From NCBI GenBank assembly GCA_964625855.1, contig CAZVFC010000020.1, positions 78,307 to 142,306 of the forward strand: a stretch of DNA of 64,000 nucleotides. Direction: 5' to 3'. Below are positions 1-8,689 of this stretch, piece after piece. Numbering within the stretch: position 1 is the first letter of the stretch; the number at the start of each line of letters is the position of its first letter. The translations under genes and the position numbers were made by a program. The notes under the pieces were generated by a model, which saw only the letters and a list, made by a program, of their open reading frames with translations, did not search any database and was not told where the DNA came from. This stretch comes from JAPLUA01 sp964625855 (GTDB lineage Bacteria; Verrucomicrobiota; Verrucomicrobiia; Limisphaerales; UBA8199).

Positions 1-1988
1 AGATAGCCGCTGCCAGTGAGATCGGCAGCGCGGGCGCAGGCCGCACGTTCAACCGAAAGGGCGGTGCAGCGGTGCATGGCGAAGCCTTGCGGCCCGCCCC
101 ACAGGATGAAACTGCGGTCAGCGAGGATCATCGGCACGATCAGATCCAGCCAGCCGTCGTAGTTGAGGTCGGCCAGGTAAACCCAGCGCGGGTCTTTGTA
201 CAGCACCCCATCGAATTCGAGGCGAATGCGCCGGGAGTCCTTCGTGTCCCAGCCGCGCGGGCTGCCGCGGAGGATTAGCAGGTCGGGGTTCTCGAAGCCG
301 CAGAAGATGAGATCGAGGAAACCGTCGCGGTCAAGGTCGGCACAAGCGACGCCTGCGGCGCGGGTAGTGGGGAGCTTGAGCGATGGCTCGTGAGCGAACC
401 CTGTGAGGCTGCCGAAGAATACGTACGAGTTGGGGTATCTTGAGACTGCATCCTCCGCGCAGTTGGCCAGGATGAGGTCGGCGCGGCCATCGTCGTTGAA
501 GTCGCCACTGAGCGATTCAACCGCACCCCACGAGGCGACGTCCTGCCGATGGGCCGGAGCGAAGCCTTTGCGGCTGCCCCAGAAGATGGAGGCATCAGGG
601 GTCCCGAGCCGTTCGCCGAGGGTACGATTGACGAAGGCGAGTTGCGAGGGCGTGCCGGGTGAGTGGACCAGCAGTACACGGCGAGCATCGGCCGTGGCGA
701 GTTCGACCGGCGGGCCGAACTGGCGCGACCTCGAGCCGCGAAAGACCAGCGAAGCCGAGCAGAAGGAGTCTTCGGTAAAGTACTGGCAGAGCACGATTTC
801 ATCGCAGCCGTCGCCGTCGAGGTCGGCTACTGCCACGTCGCAGGCGCGGCGGCTGGGGAGGGGGGCGCGGTGGTATTCGCTGAAACCGGCGGCCGATCCC
901 CAATAAATCCAGCTTCGCTCGCTTGCCCCGCCGACCTTCTCGCGGCAGGCCAGGGCAAGGTCAGGGAAAGCGTCGCCATTCACATCGCCGACGGCGATGG
1001 CCAGGGCGAGCGGACAGGCCAACCGAATCGGCTCACCTAAAGTCCGGTCCGGGCGGACGGGAACCAGGCGAACCGCTTCAAGTTCGGGTGCAAACAGATA
1101 GGGAGTCTGACCAAGGCGGACGACTCTCGCCGTGGGCTTCGCTTCCTGGTTGTAATCCATATAGGCAGCGAAGTCAGCTTCGGGGGAAGGCGTTTTGGCA
1201 AGCTTCTCGGACGGGGTCGTGAAAGCGATCGTGCCTTCCAGGGCCAGACCATTGGTTGTGCCCCAATAAACGGCCAGAGTACCGTTGGCCATACGCACTA
1301 CAAGGTCCGTGGTACCTCTGCTGAGCAAATCGTCGGCAGCGAGGCTGACACCGTTGATAGGCAGATCCTGGAAGCGTTTTGCTTCGAAGCCGAGCGCGTT
1401 CTGGTAGAACAGGCGGAGCTTGCTCGGGGACAGGCAGGCAACATCCTTCTTGCCGTCGCCGTTGAAGTCGCCAACGGCGGCCGAGAGGCAGCCGGGCGCA
1501 GGCAACAGCAGCACGCGCTTTTCGTTGAAGCCTTCGGGCGATCCAAAGTAGATGTGAGAGTTTAGATCCGGGCGGACACCATTATCGGCGTTGGCCAGCA
1601 CCAGGTCGTCGTAACCGTCGGCGTTGAGGTCGCCGACCGCCCCCGAGACGGCACCGTCCGCAGGCAGTTCGAACCGGCGGGTAGGCGCCGCGAGCGGTGC
1701 TGGATAGACATAGGCGGGCGGCGCTTCGTATTTGCCGTGTGAATTGCAAAGGACCAGGTCCATGTAGCCGTCGCTGTTGAGGTCGAACCGGAAGATGCGT
1801 TGCAGGATGCCAGCTCGCGAGACGTAGAGATTCTGGCCAGCATTGCCGCACGTACCACGGGAGAACTCGTCGAAGCCCCGCTGCCGCCAGACGCCTTGTT
1901 CCGCGCGCGCAGGGTAGGAGGCCAGGCCCAGACATGATGCCAACAGCCAAACGCGGGCAAGCGACGGTGCGTGAGAACGGCGAGGCAT
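1..1988 (-). CDS. Secreted FG-GAP/VCBS repeat protein, 3' end cut by window edge
   Basis: The reading frame is open from an ATG at 1988 to the left edge (662 codons, no stop seen), so the C-terminus lies outside the window. The first ~29 residues (MPRRSHAPSLARVWLLASCL, ending ARA) form a typical Sec signal peptide. The rest is a chain of FG-GAP/VCBS repeats. Calcium-binding-type loops recur in one frame, among them DLNSDGYMDL, DLNADGYDDL, DFNGDGKKDV, DVNGDAFPDL, DLDGDGCDEI, DFNDDGRADL and DLNYDGWLDL. Between loops lie strands such as YWGSAAGF or FFGSLTGF, as in integrin-like beta-propellers. I infer an extracellular or outer-surface propeller, possibly for binding carbohydrate or protein. No catalytic motif is visible. 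It is the last gene seen of the minus-strand run, 66 bp downstream of the TIM-barrel-like gene. The periodic loops make the coding call firm; the function is unknown. Confidence 0.88.
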   Translation of the reverse strand, partial: MPRRSHAPSLARVWLLASCLGLASYPARAEQGVWRQRGFDEFSRGTCGNAGQNLYVSRAGILQRIFRFDLNSDGYMDLVLCNSHGKYEAPPAYVYPAPLAAPTRRFELPADGAVSGAVGDLNADGYDDLVLANADNGVRPDLNSHIYFGSPEGFNEKRVLLLPAPGCLSAAVGDFNGDGKKDVACLSPSKLRLFYQNALGFEAKRFQDLPINGVSLAADDLLSRGTTDLVVRMANGTLAVYWGTTNGLALEGTIAFTTPSEKLAKTPSPEADFAAYMDYNQEAKPTARVVRLGQTPYLFAPELEAVRLVPVRPDRTLGEPIRLACPLALAIAVGDVNGDAFPDLALACREKVGGASERSWIYWGSAAGFSEYHRAPLPSRRACDVAVADLDGDGCDEIVLCQYFTEDSFCSASLVFRGSRSRQFGPPVELATADARRVLLVHSPGTPSQLAFVNRTLGERLGTPDASIFWGSRKGFAPAHRQDVASWGAVESLSGDFNDDGRADLILANCAEDAVSRYPNSYVFFGSLTGFAHEPSLKLPTTRAAGVACADLDRDGFLDLIFCGFENPDLLILRGSPRGWDTKDSRRIRLEFDGVLYKDPRWVYLADLNYDGWLDLIVPMILADRSFILWGGPQGFAMHRCTALSVERAACARAADLTGSGY

Positions 1989-2054
1989 GTCGTCAATCCC
2001 GCAGGCGCATGGTGTACTTGTAGCAGTCAGCGCTGAAGACATGAAGAGCGCATA

Positions 2055-3848
2055 CTAGCCCCCCCAATACGGCCCGAAGCGGCCATCACGGATTTGATCA
2101 CCCAGCTTCTTGAAGAGGTGGATTGTCCGGGGAGGCTTACTCAAATCGAGGTTCTTGATTCGCCACTGCGTCTCCTCGACGTGCCCGAAGCGGCTCATCC
2201 AGCACCATTCATAGATGTCGTCAATCTCGGCATCCCACACGGTCAGGCCATGAGCGCCGGATGCGTAGTAGCCGGGCAGAACTGACTTGTATCGCGTCCC
2301 GGAGTGATAGATGCCCGGACTGAAGGGAACGCCAGCCGGCTGGCAGACCTCGCGCAGGAATTCCAGGTTGAAGGAGCCGCTGGTCGAGCCGAACCCGTGT
2401 TCGGTGAACACTTCATCCACCAGTTTCGCGGCCACCAAACGGCGCAGGTCCACCCCGTAGGTAAGATCGTCTTGAGCGCTGGCATTGATCAGGACGCTGA
2501 GGGCAAGGCGTTTGCCATCGCCGCGCCGTTGCTGCTCCGCATCGAGCACCGCGCGCAGTTCCTGGAAGAACCGGGTCACCACCTCGGTACGGAAGGCAGT
2601 GATGCGCGGGTCGGATTCGGGAATCTGCCGCGGGTCGGTCTGATACTGTTTCTGGAACAGCTCGCGGGCGGGCGGTTCGTAAAGGACCAAGGGGTAGCCG
2701 CGGGTGAAGACGATGTTTGCGCCGTCGGCGCCGAACTGGACCATTTCCTGCACCAGGGCCAGCAGGCGGCGACGGACTTCCGGTACCGCCCAACTCATTC
2801 GCGTGACCGGCGTTCCGTCGCGGTCTTCGCAGCGCCATTCAGGATGCGCCCTGTAAAAGGTTGATTCCCAATAATCCGTGTAGGGCTCGAAGAATGACCA
2901 GCCCGCCGGTCGGAAGCCAACGTGGACCTTCATGCCGAGCGCGTGGGCATGCTCGGTCATTGCTTTGACCGGGTTGATCTTTTGGCTGGCCAATGCCCGG
3001 GTGGATTCTACGAAATAGCGGTCTCCAACCCGGGGGAAAACCTCTGTCTGTGAGCCCCACAAAAAGGCGGCCTCCGAGCTATAATTGGCTTTGTCTCCGC
3101 CGGCGGCTTGCAGGATCAGCGTTCCGAAATCGGTGTCCCGGAACACTTCTATTGCTGACAGAAGGGCGGAGCGGGTTTGCGGGCTTCGATAAAACATGTC
3201 GCTGAAGCCGTCGCTCGTCGCAGCCAGGACACGTTTCGATCTGTCGCGGGCATCGGCTTCGAGCCGGCTGACTTCCGCCTCGGTCAGCGGAATCAGCTTC
3301 ACGTGGGTGATTCCGCAGGCGCAGACCTTGCCGGTATTCTGTGGGCTGAACCGAAGCCGGCTCTGGCGGGTCAGGCGGACAGCCCGGAAGAAGACCTCTT
3401 CGGTATGGCCATACGAGAAAGGCCGCGGCCCTTCCCGGCGGTTGAAACGGGGGACGGGCGCCGCCTCATCATCGAGGCGAATCCAAACCGTGGTGGGCAC
3501 TTCCGTGGCGCTGAAAAGCCCCACGAAGATGGCGAACCAGCCCTCCACATCGGGTGAGAGCGAAAGTTCAGGGGCGTTGGCTTCCGGCGGGGCCCAGATC
3601 ATTTTGCCCGAGCAACCGTCGGTCATAACGTAGGGAATGACCTTCCAACGCCCCCGCTTCAGCACCATGTCGGACAATGCGGAGCCTGGCTCGCAACGGG
3701 AAAGATCGGAGCGTACGGTTGCCTTCGAGGCGTTGGCCCAGTCACTGACCGCTGCACCGGCCCAAGGTTGGGCGGGTTGCGCAACCACAGTCTGAGCGGC
3801 CAGTCCGATCGTGACCAGGGAGCACAGCCATCGGCGATCCATCTTCAT
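2055..3848 (-). CDS. Secreted protein with a TIM-barrel glycosidase-like domain
   Basis: A 597-residue product from the ATG at 3848. The N-terminus MKMDRRWLCSLVTIGLAAQT followed by VVAQP is a Sec signal peptide. A TTG at 3872 is also in frame and would overlap the upstream stop (TTGA), but it would put eight residues before the signal. The first ~200 residues look beta-rich and accessory. From about residue 210 the pattern (SAIEVFRDTDFGTLILQ, HAHALGMKVHVGFRP, HPEWRCEDRDG, ADGANIVFTRGYP) resembles GHL10/COG1649-like alpha/beta barrels: alternating strands and helices with charged residues at strand ends. The exact family is not certain. The gene follows the pseudopilin by 20 bp, so the two are probably co-transcribed. 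A glycoside-hydrolase role is inference. Confidence 0.72.
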   Translation of the reverse strand: MKMDRRWLCSLVTIGLAAQTVVAQPAQPWAGAAVSDWANASKATVRSDLSRCEPGSALSDMVLKRGRWKVIPYVMTDGCSGKMIWAPPEANAPELSLSPDVEGWFAIFVGLFSATEVPTTVWIRLDDEAAPVPRFNRREGPRPFSYGHTEEVFFRAVRLTRQSRLRFSPQNTGKVCACGITHVKLIPLTEAEVSRLEADARDRSKRVLAATSDGFSDMFYRSPQTRSALLSAIEVFRDTDFGTLILQAAGGDKANYSSEAAFLWGSQTEVFPRVGDRYFVESTRALASQKINPVKAMTEHAHALGMKVHVGFRPAGWSFFEPYTDYWESTFYRAHPEWRCEDRDGTPVTRMSWAVPEVRRRLLALVQEMVQFGADGANIVFTRGYPLVLYEPPARELFQKQYQTDPRQIPESDPRITAFRTEVVTRFFQELRAVLDAEQQRRGDGKRLALSVLINASAQDDLTYGVDLRRLVAAKLVDEVFTEHGFGSTSGSFNLEFLREVCQPAGVPFSPGIYHSGTRYKSVLPGYYASGAHGLTVWDAEIDDIYEWCWMSRFGHVEETQWRIKNLDLSKPPRTIHLFKKLGDQIRDGRFGPYWGG

Positions 3849-3868
3849 CACCAAGGAAGCTCGCCAGC

Positions 3869-4648
3869 TCAATGGTCACGGTCAAAGGAATAATCGTTCG
3901 TGTACATCACGCTCACGCCCTTGACCAAGATTATTTTCGTTAAGGCCGAATGCCCGTCGGCAAACGCGAAGTTCCACCGGTAGTCCGGATATTTCGTATG
4001 CGGATACCCCCCCACCCCCGGCTTCGGCGCCACGCCGTTCCATGGCGGATCGAACCCGGGTGGCTCGCCGATAATGACGAATCTCGAGGGATAACGGACC
4101 TGGCTGCCGCGGCAGGACTCTCCGCTCGCGACATTAATCGTCACCGTGGTATTATACCGCCGGATATTGCCGTCATAGGAAGCGCCGTTCTGATCGTAAC
4201 CGCCCGTCGGCCGTGGATCGGAAGGACAGCGCGCGACTTCGACCTCACTGTCTTCGGTGAATTTTCCAACGTACGCATTCAACGGCCGGGTCGTAGCGTC
4301 GAGGGTATCGTAGCCACCGGGATCATTTGTCCCCCGCTTGCCGACCCAAACGGCTTGCCCGAACACCTTGCTGCCGGATTTGTTGTACGCATAGGCGGGC
4401 GGAAACCGGTCGTCGTGGTCACCCCGGTAAAGCACCGATGCCAGGCCAACCTGACGTAAATTGCTCACACAGGCGATTCGCTTGGCTTTCTCTTTTGCCT
4501 TGGCGAGCGCCGGCAGCAGCAGCGCCGCCAGAATGGCAATGATGGCAATGACCACGAGCAACTCGATGAGCGTGAACGCCAACCAGCAAGTCCGCCTCCC
4601 GAACGTAACTCCGGGGCGTGTTGTCGTGGCCAGAAGCATATTTGTCAC
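3869..4648 (-). CDS. Type II secretion/type IV pilin-like pseudopilin (prepilin N-terminal and DUF1559-like domain)
   Basis: A 259-residue protein. A short basic leader is followed by the prepilin peptidase site A|FTLIELLVVIAIIAILAALL (glutamate at +5) and a single hydrophobic helix. The C-terminal half has CVSNLRQVGLAS, CPSDPRP and the terminal H...DG signature (HTKYPDYRWN to FADGHSA), here with 13 rather than 9 intervening residues. This is the usual build of verrucomicrobial and planctomycete pseudopilins with an H-X9-DG domain. The start is GTG (4648) or ATG (4639); the arrangement start-T-N-M is conserved in the paralogue at 15910-16674, so the upstream start is kept. The stop lies 20 bp before the next secreted protein. 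A conserved leader (4675-4721) sits just upstream. It ends YTNDYSFDRDH, almost identical to its paralogue. Confidence 0.92.
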   Translation of the reverse strand: MTNMLLATTTRPGVTFGRRTCWLAFTLIELLVVIAIIAILAALLLPALAKAKEKAKRIACVSNLRQVGLASVLYRGDHDDRFPPAYAYNKSGSKVFGQAVWVGKRGTNDPGGYDTLDATTRPLNAYVGKFTEDSEVEVARCPSDPRPTGGYDQNGASYDGNIRRYNTTVTINVASGESCRGSQVRYPSRFVIIGEPPGFDPPWNGVAPKPGVGGYPHTKYPDYRWNFAFADGHSALTKIILVKGVSVMYTNDYSFDRDH

Positions 4649-4674
4649 TCCAACCTACCTGCAACCGGCAGCCT

Positions 4675-4721
4675 GCCAAGTTGCGAAAATGTGTCTCTTA
4701 CTAAGACATGCCGTTAGCGCG
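4675..4721 (-). promoter_or_regulatory. Conserved pseudopilin leader element, copy A
   Basis: In the direction of the gene the element reads CATGTCTTAGTAAGAGACAC followed by ATTTTCGCAACTTGGC. It contains the short inverted repeat TGTCT-N7-AGACA. Near-identical sequence precedes the pseudopilin gene at 16674, a looser copy precedes the pilin-headed gene at 11748, and an orphan copy follows the GH38-like gene at 5168-5214. Copies A and C also share AGG(G)TTGG just before the start codon. The element ends 27 bp upstream of the GTG start, where a promoter, an operator or a structured 5' UTR could lie. Its function is not known to me. Confidence 0.6.
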
Positions 4722-4955
4722 GTACGCCAACCGCGGCGGCTCATCTGGGAAGTTCGTCCTTGGGATGACGATTCACGGCACCCACCGTGACTTTTCACCG
4801 TAGGAACAGAGGAGCACGCAAAGCTAACCAAAGGCTGGGACCGTGCGAACACGGTAATCCCGGCCTGCGCATCTTGTGCGGAACACGGCCTCCGGTCGGA
4901 GCACTGGTGCGTAAGTCCGGTGACGGCCCGATTGCCCGCTGGCTCGCCTCGTGTA

Positions 4956-5043
4956 CAAGCGATGCACCAGCGATGCACCAGCGATGCAGACCGGGTTGAC
5001 GCGTGTGCATCGCTCGTGCATCGCTGGTGCATCGCTGGTGCAT
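4956..5043. repeat. Hairpin with 11-nt tandem-repeat arms (locus 1) in a gene-free gap
   Basis: The left arm (4956-4988) is three copies of CCAGCGATGCA or a close variant. The right arm (5006-5038 and beyond) is three copies of the reverse complement TGCATCGCTGG. The unit is exactly 11 nt, so the arms can fold into a hairpin of more than 30 bp around a 17-nt loop. The surrounding gap (4722-5167) holds no gene I can support. The unit has no stop codon in several frames, so Cys/His-rich open frames cross it on both strands; I regard these as artefacts. The same architecture occurs at 20161, 36279 and 60851. Confidence 0.85.
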
Positions 5044-5167
5044 GGCGTGCGGGTGGCCCCGGCGGGGGAGTGCGTCCGGCCTGCGCCAGCATAACACCGT
5101 GCTCCAGGCAGGATGCCTCGCCGCTGCGCTTTCCTGCCAACCTCAACCCATCTGCCGCCGGGAAAAT

Positions 5168-5214
5168 GCCAAGCTGCGAAGATGTGCTCTTGGCCAAGAC
5201 AGGCGGTTAGCGCG
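5168..5214 (-). promoter_or_regulatory. Orphan copy B of the pseudopilin leader, overlapping the end of the GH38-like gene
   Basis: About 39 of 47 positions match copy A when one-base gaps are allowed. The element contains the TAA stop codon (5207-5209) of the GH38-like gene. Downstream in the same sense, the sequence still resembles the start region of the pseudopilin genes (GGGTTGAGGTTGGCAGG against GGGTTGGGATGACAAAC in copy C), but no pseudopilin follows. I read it as the remains of a lost leader and pseudopilin cassette. Reading outward through the GH38 3' end, 5168-5268 also matches 16702-16800. Confidence 0.55.
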
Positions 5215-8200
5215 TTCCGCGCACGGCTGCCTGCTCCACCTTCAGCCTCACGGTGGTGAAGGCGTTTGGTCGGAAGGGCGCCATCACCCCGTGGTCGCCA
5301 AACGCGAGTCTTCTTTGGTTCTCCTCGACGCCATTGCACAGGAATGCGCCGCGGACCCGGAGCAGGGGAAGGCGAATTCCCGTTTCGCCGGTGCGTCCGG
5401 CAACCTCACGGAATCGCAGGATGAAGCCGTCCTGATCTTCAGCCTCTTTGATCGTCACGACTTCCAGGTGCGGCGCGTCGAGACTCAGGAAAGAACCACC
5501 GCTCGCGGACATGGGGCGGCCGCTTTGCGAGATGGCAGAGGTAAACGATGAGAGGTGAGGATGCGCGAGCAAGGGAGCGCGGGTGTCTCCATCGAATCGG
5601 GCCAGGTCTTCGCGGGTCAATCCACTGCCGCTCGTAATGAAATAGCGGAAGACGAAGGTCCCACCCTGTTGCCCGCGGTAATTGGTGAACCAGTAGTTAT
5701 TCATCGCGTACGAATAGACATGCCCATTGGTGACTTCGAGGCGGGACAGCCACAAACCCCGGTTGATGTCCTGCAAGGTGATCATCGGCACGTCGGGTGT
5801 TGACCACGCGACCGAAAAGGAGCCGTCGCGCACGTGCACCAGATTCTGAGTGGCAAACCACTCCCGGCACGCGCCGGGCATCTGGTCGGCATTGGGCCGC
5901 ACCCAGCCGTTTTGAATCTGGTATTCGAGTGCCGGGTGCCGAGCCGCAAACGGAAAGGCAAAGTACACCCCTTCCATGTTGCGAACTTCCTCCTTCTCGA
6001 TCGTGTTCACGATGTCCACACGTTTGAGGCTGTCGTACAGGAGATACTCGCTGCGGATGCTGGGGGTGTTCTTGCTGTGAGTCACCGCGACGATGCGCGG
6101 GCCCAACGGAGTTTTCACGCATTCCGCAATTTCCGCGCCTGATGGCGTATCCACACGCAATTGGGCCGGCGTGGAAATGAAGGAGCAGTTGAGCAGGAGC
6201 GAATTGCCCTTGGTGCCATCACCGCCGCTGACGTAGAGATATTCATTGAGCTTGTGCTGCGCTTGTGCATCCACCAACTCGCGGCTCTCGGTCTTATCGA
6301 ACAAGCTTTCGATCGCGCCGGTTCTCTTATCTATCGTAAGCCGGTAGAAAGGACTCTCGATGGTCTCACCCGGGATCTTCTCGTTCTGCCGGCGTGCGCC
6401 TTTGCTCAAACTACGGATGCTGTAGGCCTTGTAGCCCATGGCCGGAACGTTGCTGGCGCAGAACCGAACCTTGCGCCAGCCGTCGCGCTCGAAAAACGCA
6501 TACAGTGGCACCGGCTTGCCGTCGGCAAGGTCCACGAGTTGCTCTCGGCTGCCGAGTTCGACTTCGACCGGCGCGGTGCGCTCTTGATTGAGCCAGTTGA
6601 ACACGACCATGCTGCTTCCCTCGAGGTTGATTTGCTGGCTCAGCCGATTATGTGCGCGTGTGAGCAGGTTCAACGCGGCGTGATTGGCTTGGGTGGCAAA
6701 GCCCTCTTTGACCTTCCACTGACGCTCGACGAAATCGCGGCCGGGCTGTTCGGCGCCCCGGCGCGCGCCCCAGGTGTGTTCATCGTAAAAGAGCACATTC
6801 CGCCAGGCGGCGCGGAAGTCTTCCGCAGGATAACGGTTGCGCGAGTCGCACATGGAGGCGAGTGCCGCTGCCGTTTCCGCCGCGGGCAGGAGCTGCTGCG
6901 TCTGCCGGTGCAGCGCGGTGATCTTCGCTGTGGAAGCCACGCCGTCCTCCCAATAGGCGCCGCAATCGCCCCGATGCACCGGCAGCTTGTCCGCGAAATG
7001 CTTCTCAATGTACTCGAAGTACTCGGCATCCGTCGCCAAGACCAACTTGGGGAATTCGAATGCCTCGTTCCAGGCGGCGACGGTCTTGGCCTCGGCGGTG
7101 CCGGGAATCACCGCATTGTCCTCGTAAGTGCCATAGATCATGACCGCGTCGGGGGCGTAATCGTCGCGCAGATAGCGCAGGAGAAACTGGGGGAGCGTGC
7201 GTTCGAGGAGACCGACCGTGGATTTGCCCTCGACGCGAGCGCCTTCGGTGAGAATCTCCAGGTGACCGTATGCGCGAGCGTATTCCATCAGAATGCGCTC
7301 GCCGTTCATGCCCTCCCACCAGAACGGCGAGTCCTCGTTCAGGTTGTTGTTATGCAGGATCGGCGCCCGAGTCTGATTACTGCCATTGGCAAAGCGCTTC
7401 ACCCCCACATCACTGAGCAGCGTCGGCAGAAACCAACTGTGCGAAGGCACGTCCGTCAGGCAGGCGTAGTCGAAGTTCCCCCCCTCCTCGCGATGCAACT
7501 GATGCGCAAAGTAGAGCGCCCGATACAGCTCTTCGCCCGAGCAGGTCCCGGTGAGTAAGTTCAGGTAGAACGCGTTCACCGACAGGCGGCCCTGGCGCAG
7601 GTTCGCCAGGAACTTCGTTCGGTACGGCCCGCTGCGGGAGCGCAGGTATTCCTCGGCCAGCCAAGCCGTTTCCAGGTTGAACTTATAGAACGGATACGCG
7701 TCCAGCACCTCCATCATTCTGTCCGTATTGCGATTGTTCAGCTCCTCCACATTGGGATGAAGGTCCGTGTAACCGACATCATTGTGGACCTTCGAGCAGA
7801 CGAAGAACTTCCACCGCTTTGCGGGCTTAAAATCGCGCTCGGCGTGAAATAGCTGGCCATCGAGATCGAACGCTACCTTGGCCCTGCCCGCTGGAATGTG
7901 CGCCGGCAGTTCCAGGGGCACGAAGACGACCCCGAAGTCATACGAGTTGGTGAAAGCGCTGACAAAGGTCTGGCCGCCGACGCTGACTTCTGCTTTGCCA
8001 TTGCGAAATCGCTTCTCGAATGGCACGACCGCATGGCACAACTCGGCAAGGCGGGCACCCTTGCCCCGAAAGAAGATCGTCGGCTCCAGATCAGGGTCGT
8101 TCCCCGGTGCGAAGCGGGCGCTGTGCAACGACAACGCATCATACTCGAGGTTGCCAAAGCCCAGCGGAACCACCGTGATTTGATTAGCCTTGGCCCTTAG

Positions 8201-8689
8201 CCACGCGCCATCAAGCGGCACAATGAGGCGCTGCTTCGCCAGCAAAATCTGATTGCCCTGCTCACCCCAAACCGACCGCTTCAGCACCGGACGAATGGGG
8301 AAAATGCCTGTCTTCTCATTTACCTGAACCTTGAGCTGCCGCGGCGCGCCCGCGGTGAAGATCAGGTCCAGCGCCAATTCGTAGCGGGGCGCGGGAGGCT
8401 CCGGAAGGTCGAAGATAATGCGGCGAGGATGTTCCAACACCTTGCCATCGAGGTCAAGCGACCCTTCCTGAGTTGCTGAAAAGTCGCGCCTCGGGTTACT
8501 TCGCCCCACGACAAACGTCTGATCGCGGCGGCCGCCCGAGGCCAACTCGAAGGATGTCCCATCCGGTTCCCCGATGGTCCACACGGTCGTGCTGTTTGCA
8601 GCAGGAGTTGCCGGGGGCTCGAGCATGCACAAACCGAGCAGCACAGGTATCGCAAACAAGGGGCGGCATTTCGGTCCTCTCGACTTCAT
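5207..8689 (-). CDS. Secreted glycoside hydrolase family 38-like protein (alpha-mannosidase superfamily)
   Basis: An 1160-residue product from the ATG at 8689. The start overlaps the stop of the upstream pilin-headed gene (ATGA), which suggests translational coupling. A signal peptide (MKSRGPKCRPLFAIPVLLGL) is followed by a beta-rich N-terminal region of about 280 residues. The GH38 N-terminal domain begins near residue 290: KVHNDVGYTDLHPNVEELNN gives the metal-binding His302 and Asp304 that match the H-x-D of family GH38. FNLETAWLAEEYL and MIYGTYEDNAVIPGTAEA follow. The C-terminal half is the beta-sandwich region expected of these enzymes. The HNDVGYTD form differs from the HxHxDPGW of typical Golgi or lysosomal mannosidases, so the substrate may differ; an alpha-mannoside or related glycan is the best guess. 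The stop codon lies inside the orphan leader copy B. Confidence 0.85.
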   Translation of the reverse strand: MKSRGPKCRPLFAIPVLLGLCMLEPPATPAANSTTVWTIGEPDGTSFELASGGRRDQTFVVGRSNPRRDFSATQEGSLDLDGKVLEHPRRIIFDLPEPPAPRYELALDLIFTAGAPRQLKVQVNEKTGIFPIRPVLKRSVWGEQGNQILLAKQRLIVPLDGAWLRAKANQITVVPLGFGNLEYDALSLHSARFAPGNDPDLEPTIFFRGKGARLAELCHAVVPFEKRFRNGKAEVSVGGQTFVSAFTNSYDFGVVFVPLELPAHIPAGRAKVAFDLDGQLFHAERDFKPAKRWKFFVCSKVHNDVGYTDLHPNVEELNNRNTDRMMEVLDAYPFYKFNLETAWLAEEYLRSRSGPYRTKFLANLRQGRLSVNAFYLNLLTGTCSGEELYRALYFAHQLHREEGGNFDYACLTDVPSHSWFLPTLLSDVGVKRFANGSNQTRAPILHNNNLNEDSPFWWEGMNGERILMEYARAYGHLEILTEGARVEGKSTVGLLERTLPQFLLRYLRDDYAPDAVMIYGTYEDNAVIPGTAEAKTVAAWNEAFEFPKLVLATDAEYFEYIEKHFADKLPVHRGDCGAYWEDGVASTAKITALHRQTQQLLPAAETAAALASMCDSRNRYPAEDFRAAWRNVLFYDEHTWGARRGAEQPGRDFVERQWKVKEGFATQANHAALNLLTRAHNRLSQQINLEGSSMVVFNWLNQERTAPVEVELGSREQLVDLADGKPVPLYAFFERDGWRKVRFCASNVPAMGYKAYSIRSLSKGARRQNEKIPGETIESPFYRLTIDKRTGAIESLFDKTESRELVDAQAQHKLNEYLYVSGGDGTKGNSLLLNCSFISTPAQLRVDTPSGAEIAECVKTPLGPRIVAVTHSKNTPSIRSEYLLYDSLKRVDIVNTIEKEEVRNMEGVYFAFPFAARHPALEYQIQNGWVRPNADQMPGACREWFATQNLVHVRDGSFSVAWSTPDVPMITLQDINRGLWLSRLEVTNGHVYSYAMNNYWFTNYRGQQGGTFVFRYFITSGSGLTREDLARFDGDTRAPLLAHPHLSSFTSAISQSGRPMSASGGSFLSLDAPHLEVVTIKEAEDQDGFILRFREVAGRTGETGIRLPLLRVRGAFLCNGVEENQRRLAFGDHGVMAPFRPNAFTTVRLKVEQAAVRGTR

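Noticed and set aside
4956..5043. CRISPR array
   Set aside because: Units are 11 nt, directly adjacent, without spacers, and the array turns into its inverse. No cas genes are in the window.
4795..5339. Overlapping Cys/His-rich open frames on both strands across the 11-nt hairpin (also at 20047-20414 and 36167-36723)
   Set aside because: An 11-nt repeat without stop codons keeps several frames open by chance. There is no ribosome-binding site, domain or codon bias, and the same peptide-like patterns appear on both strands of a palindromic sequence.
6161..7558. 465-residue plus-strand frame within the GH38-like gene
   Set aside because: Shadow frame with no recognisable motif; the minus strand encodes the GH38 metal site and conserved segments.
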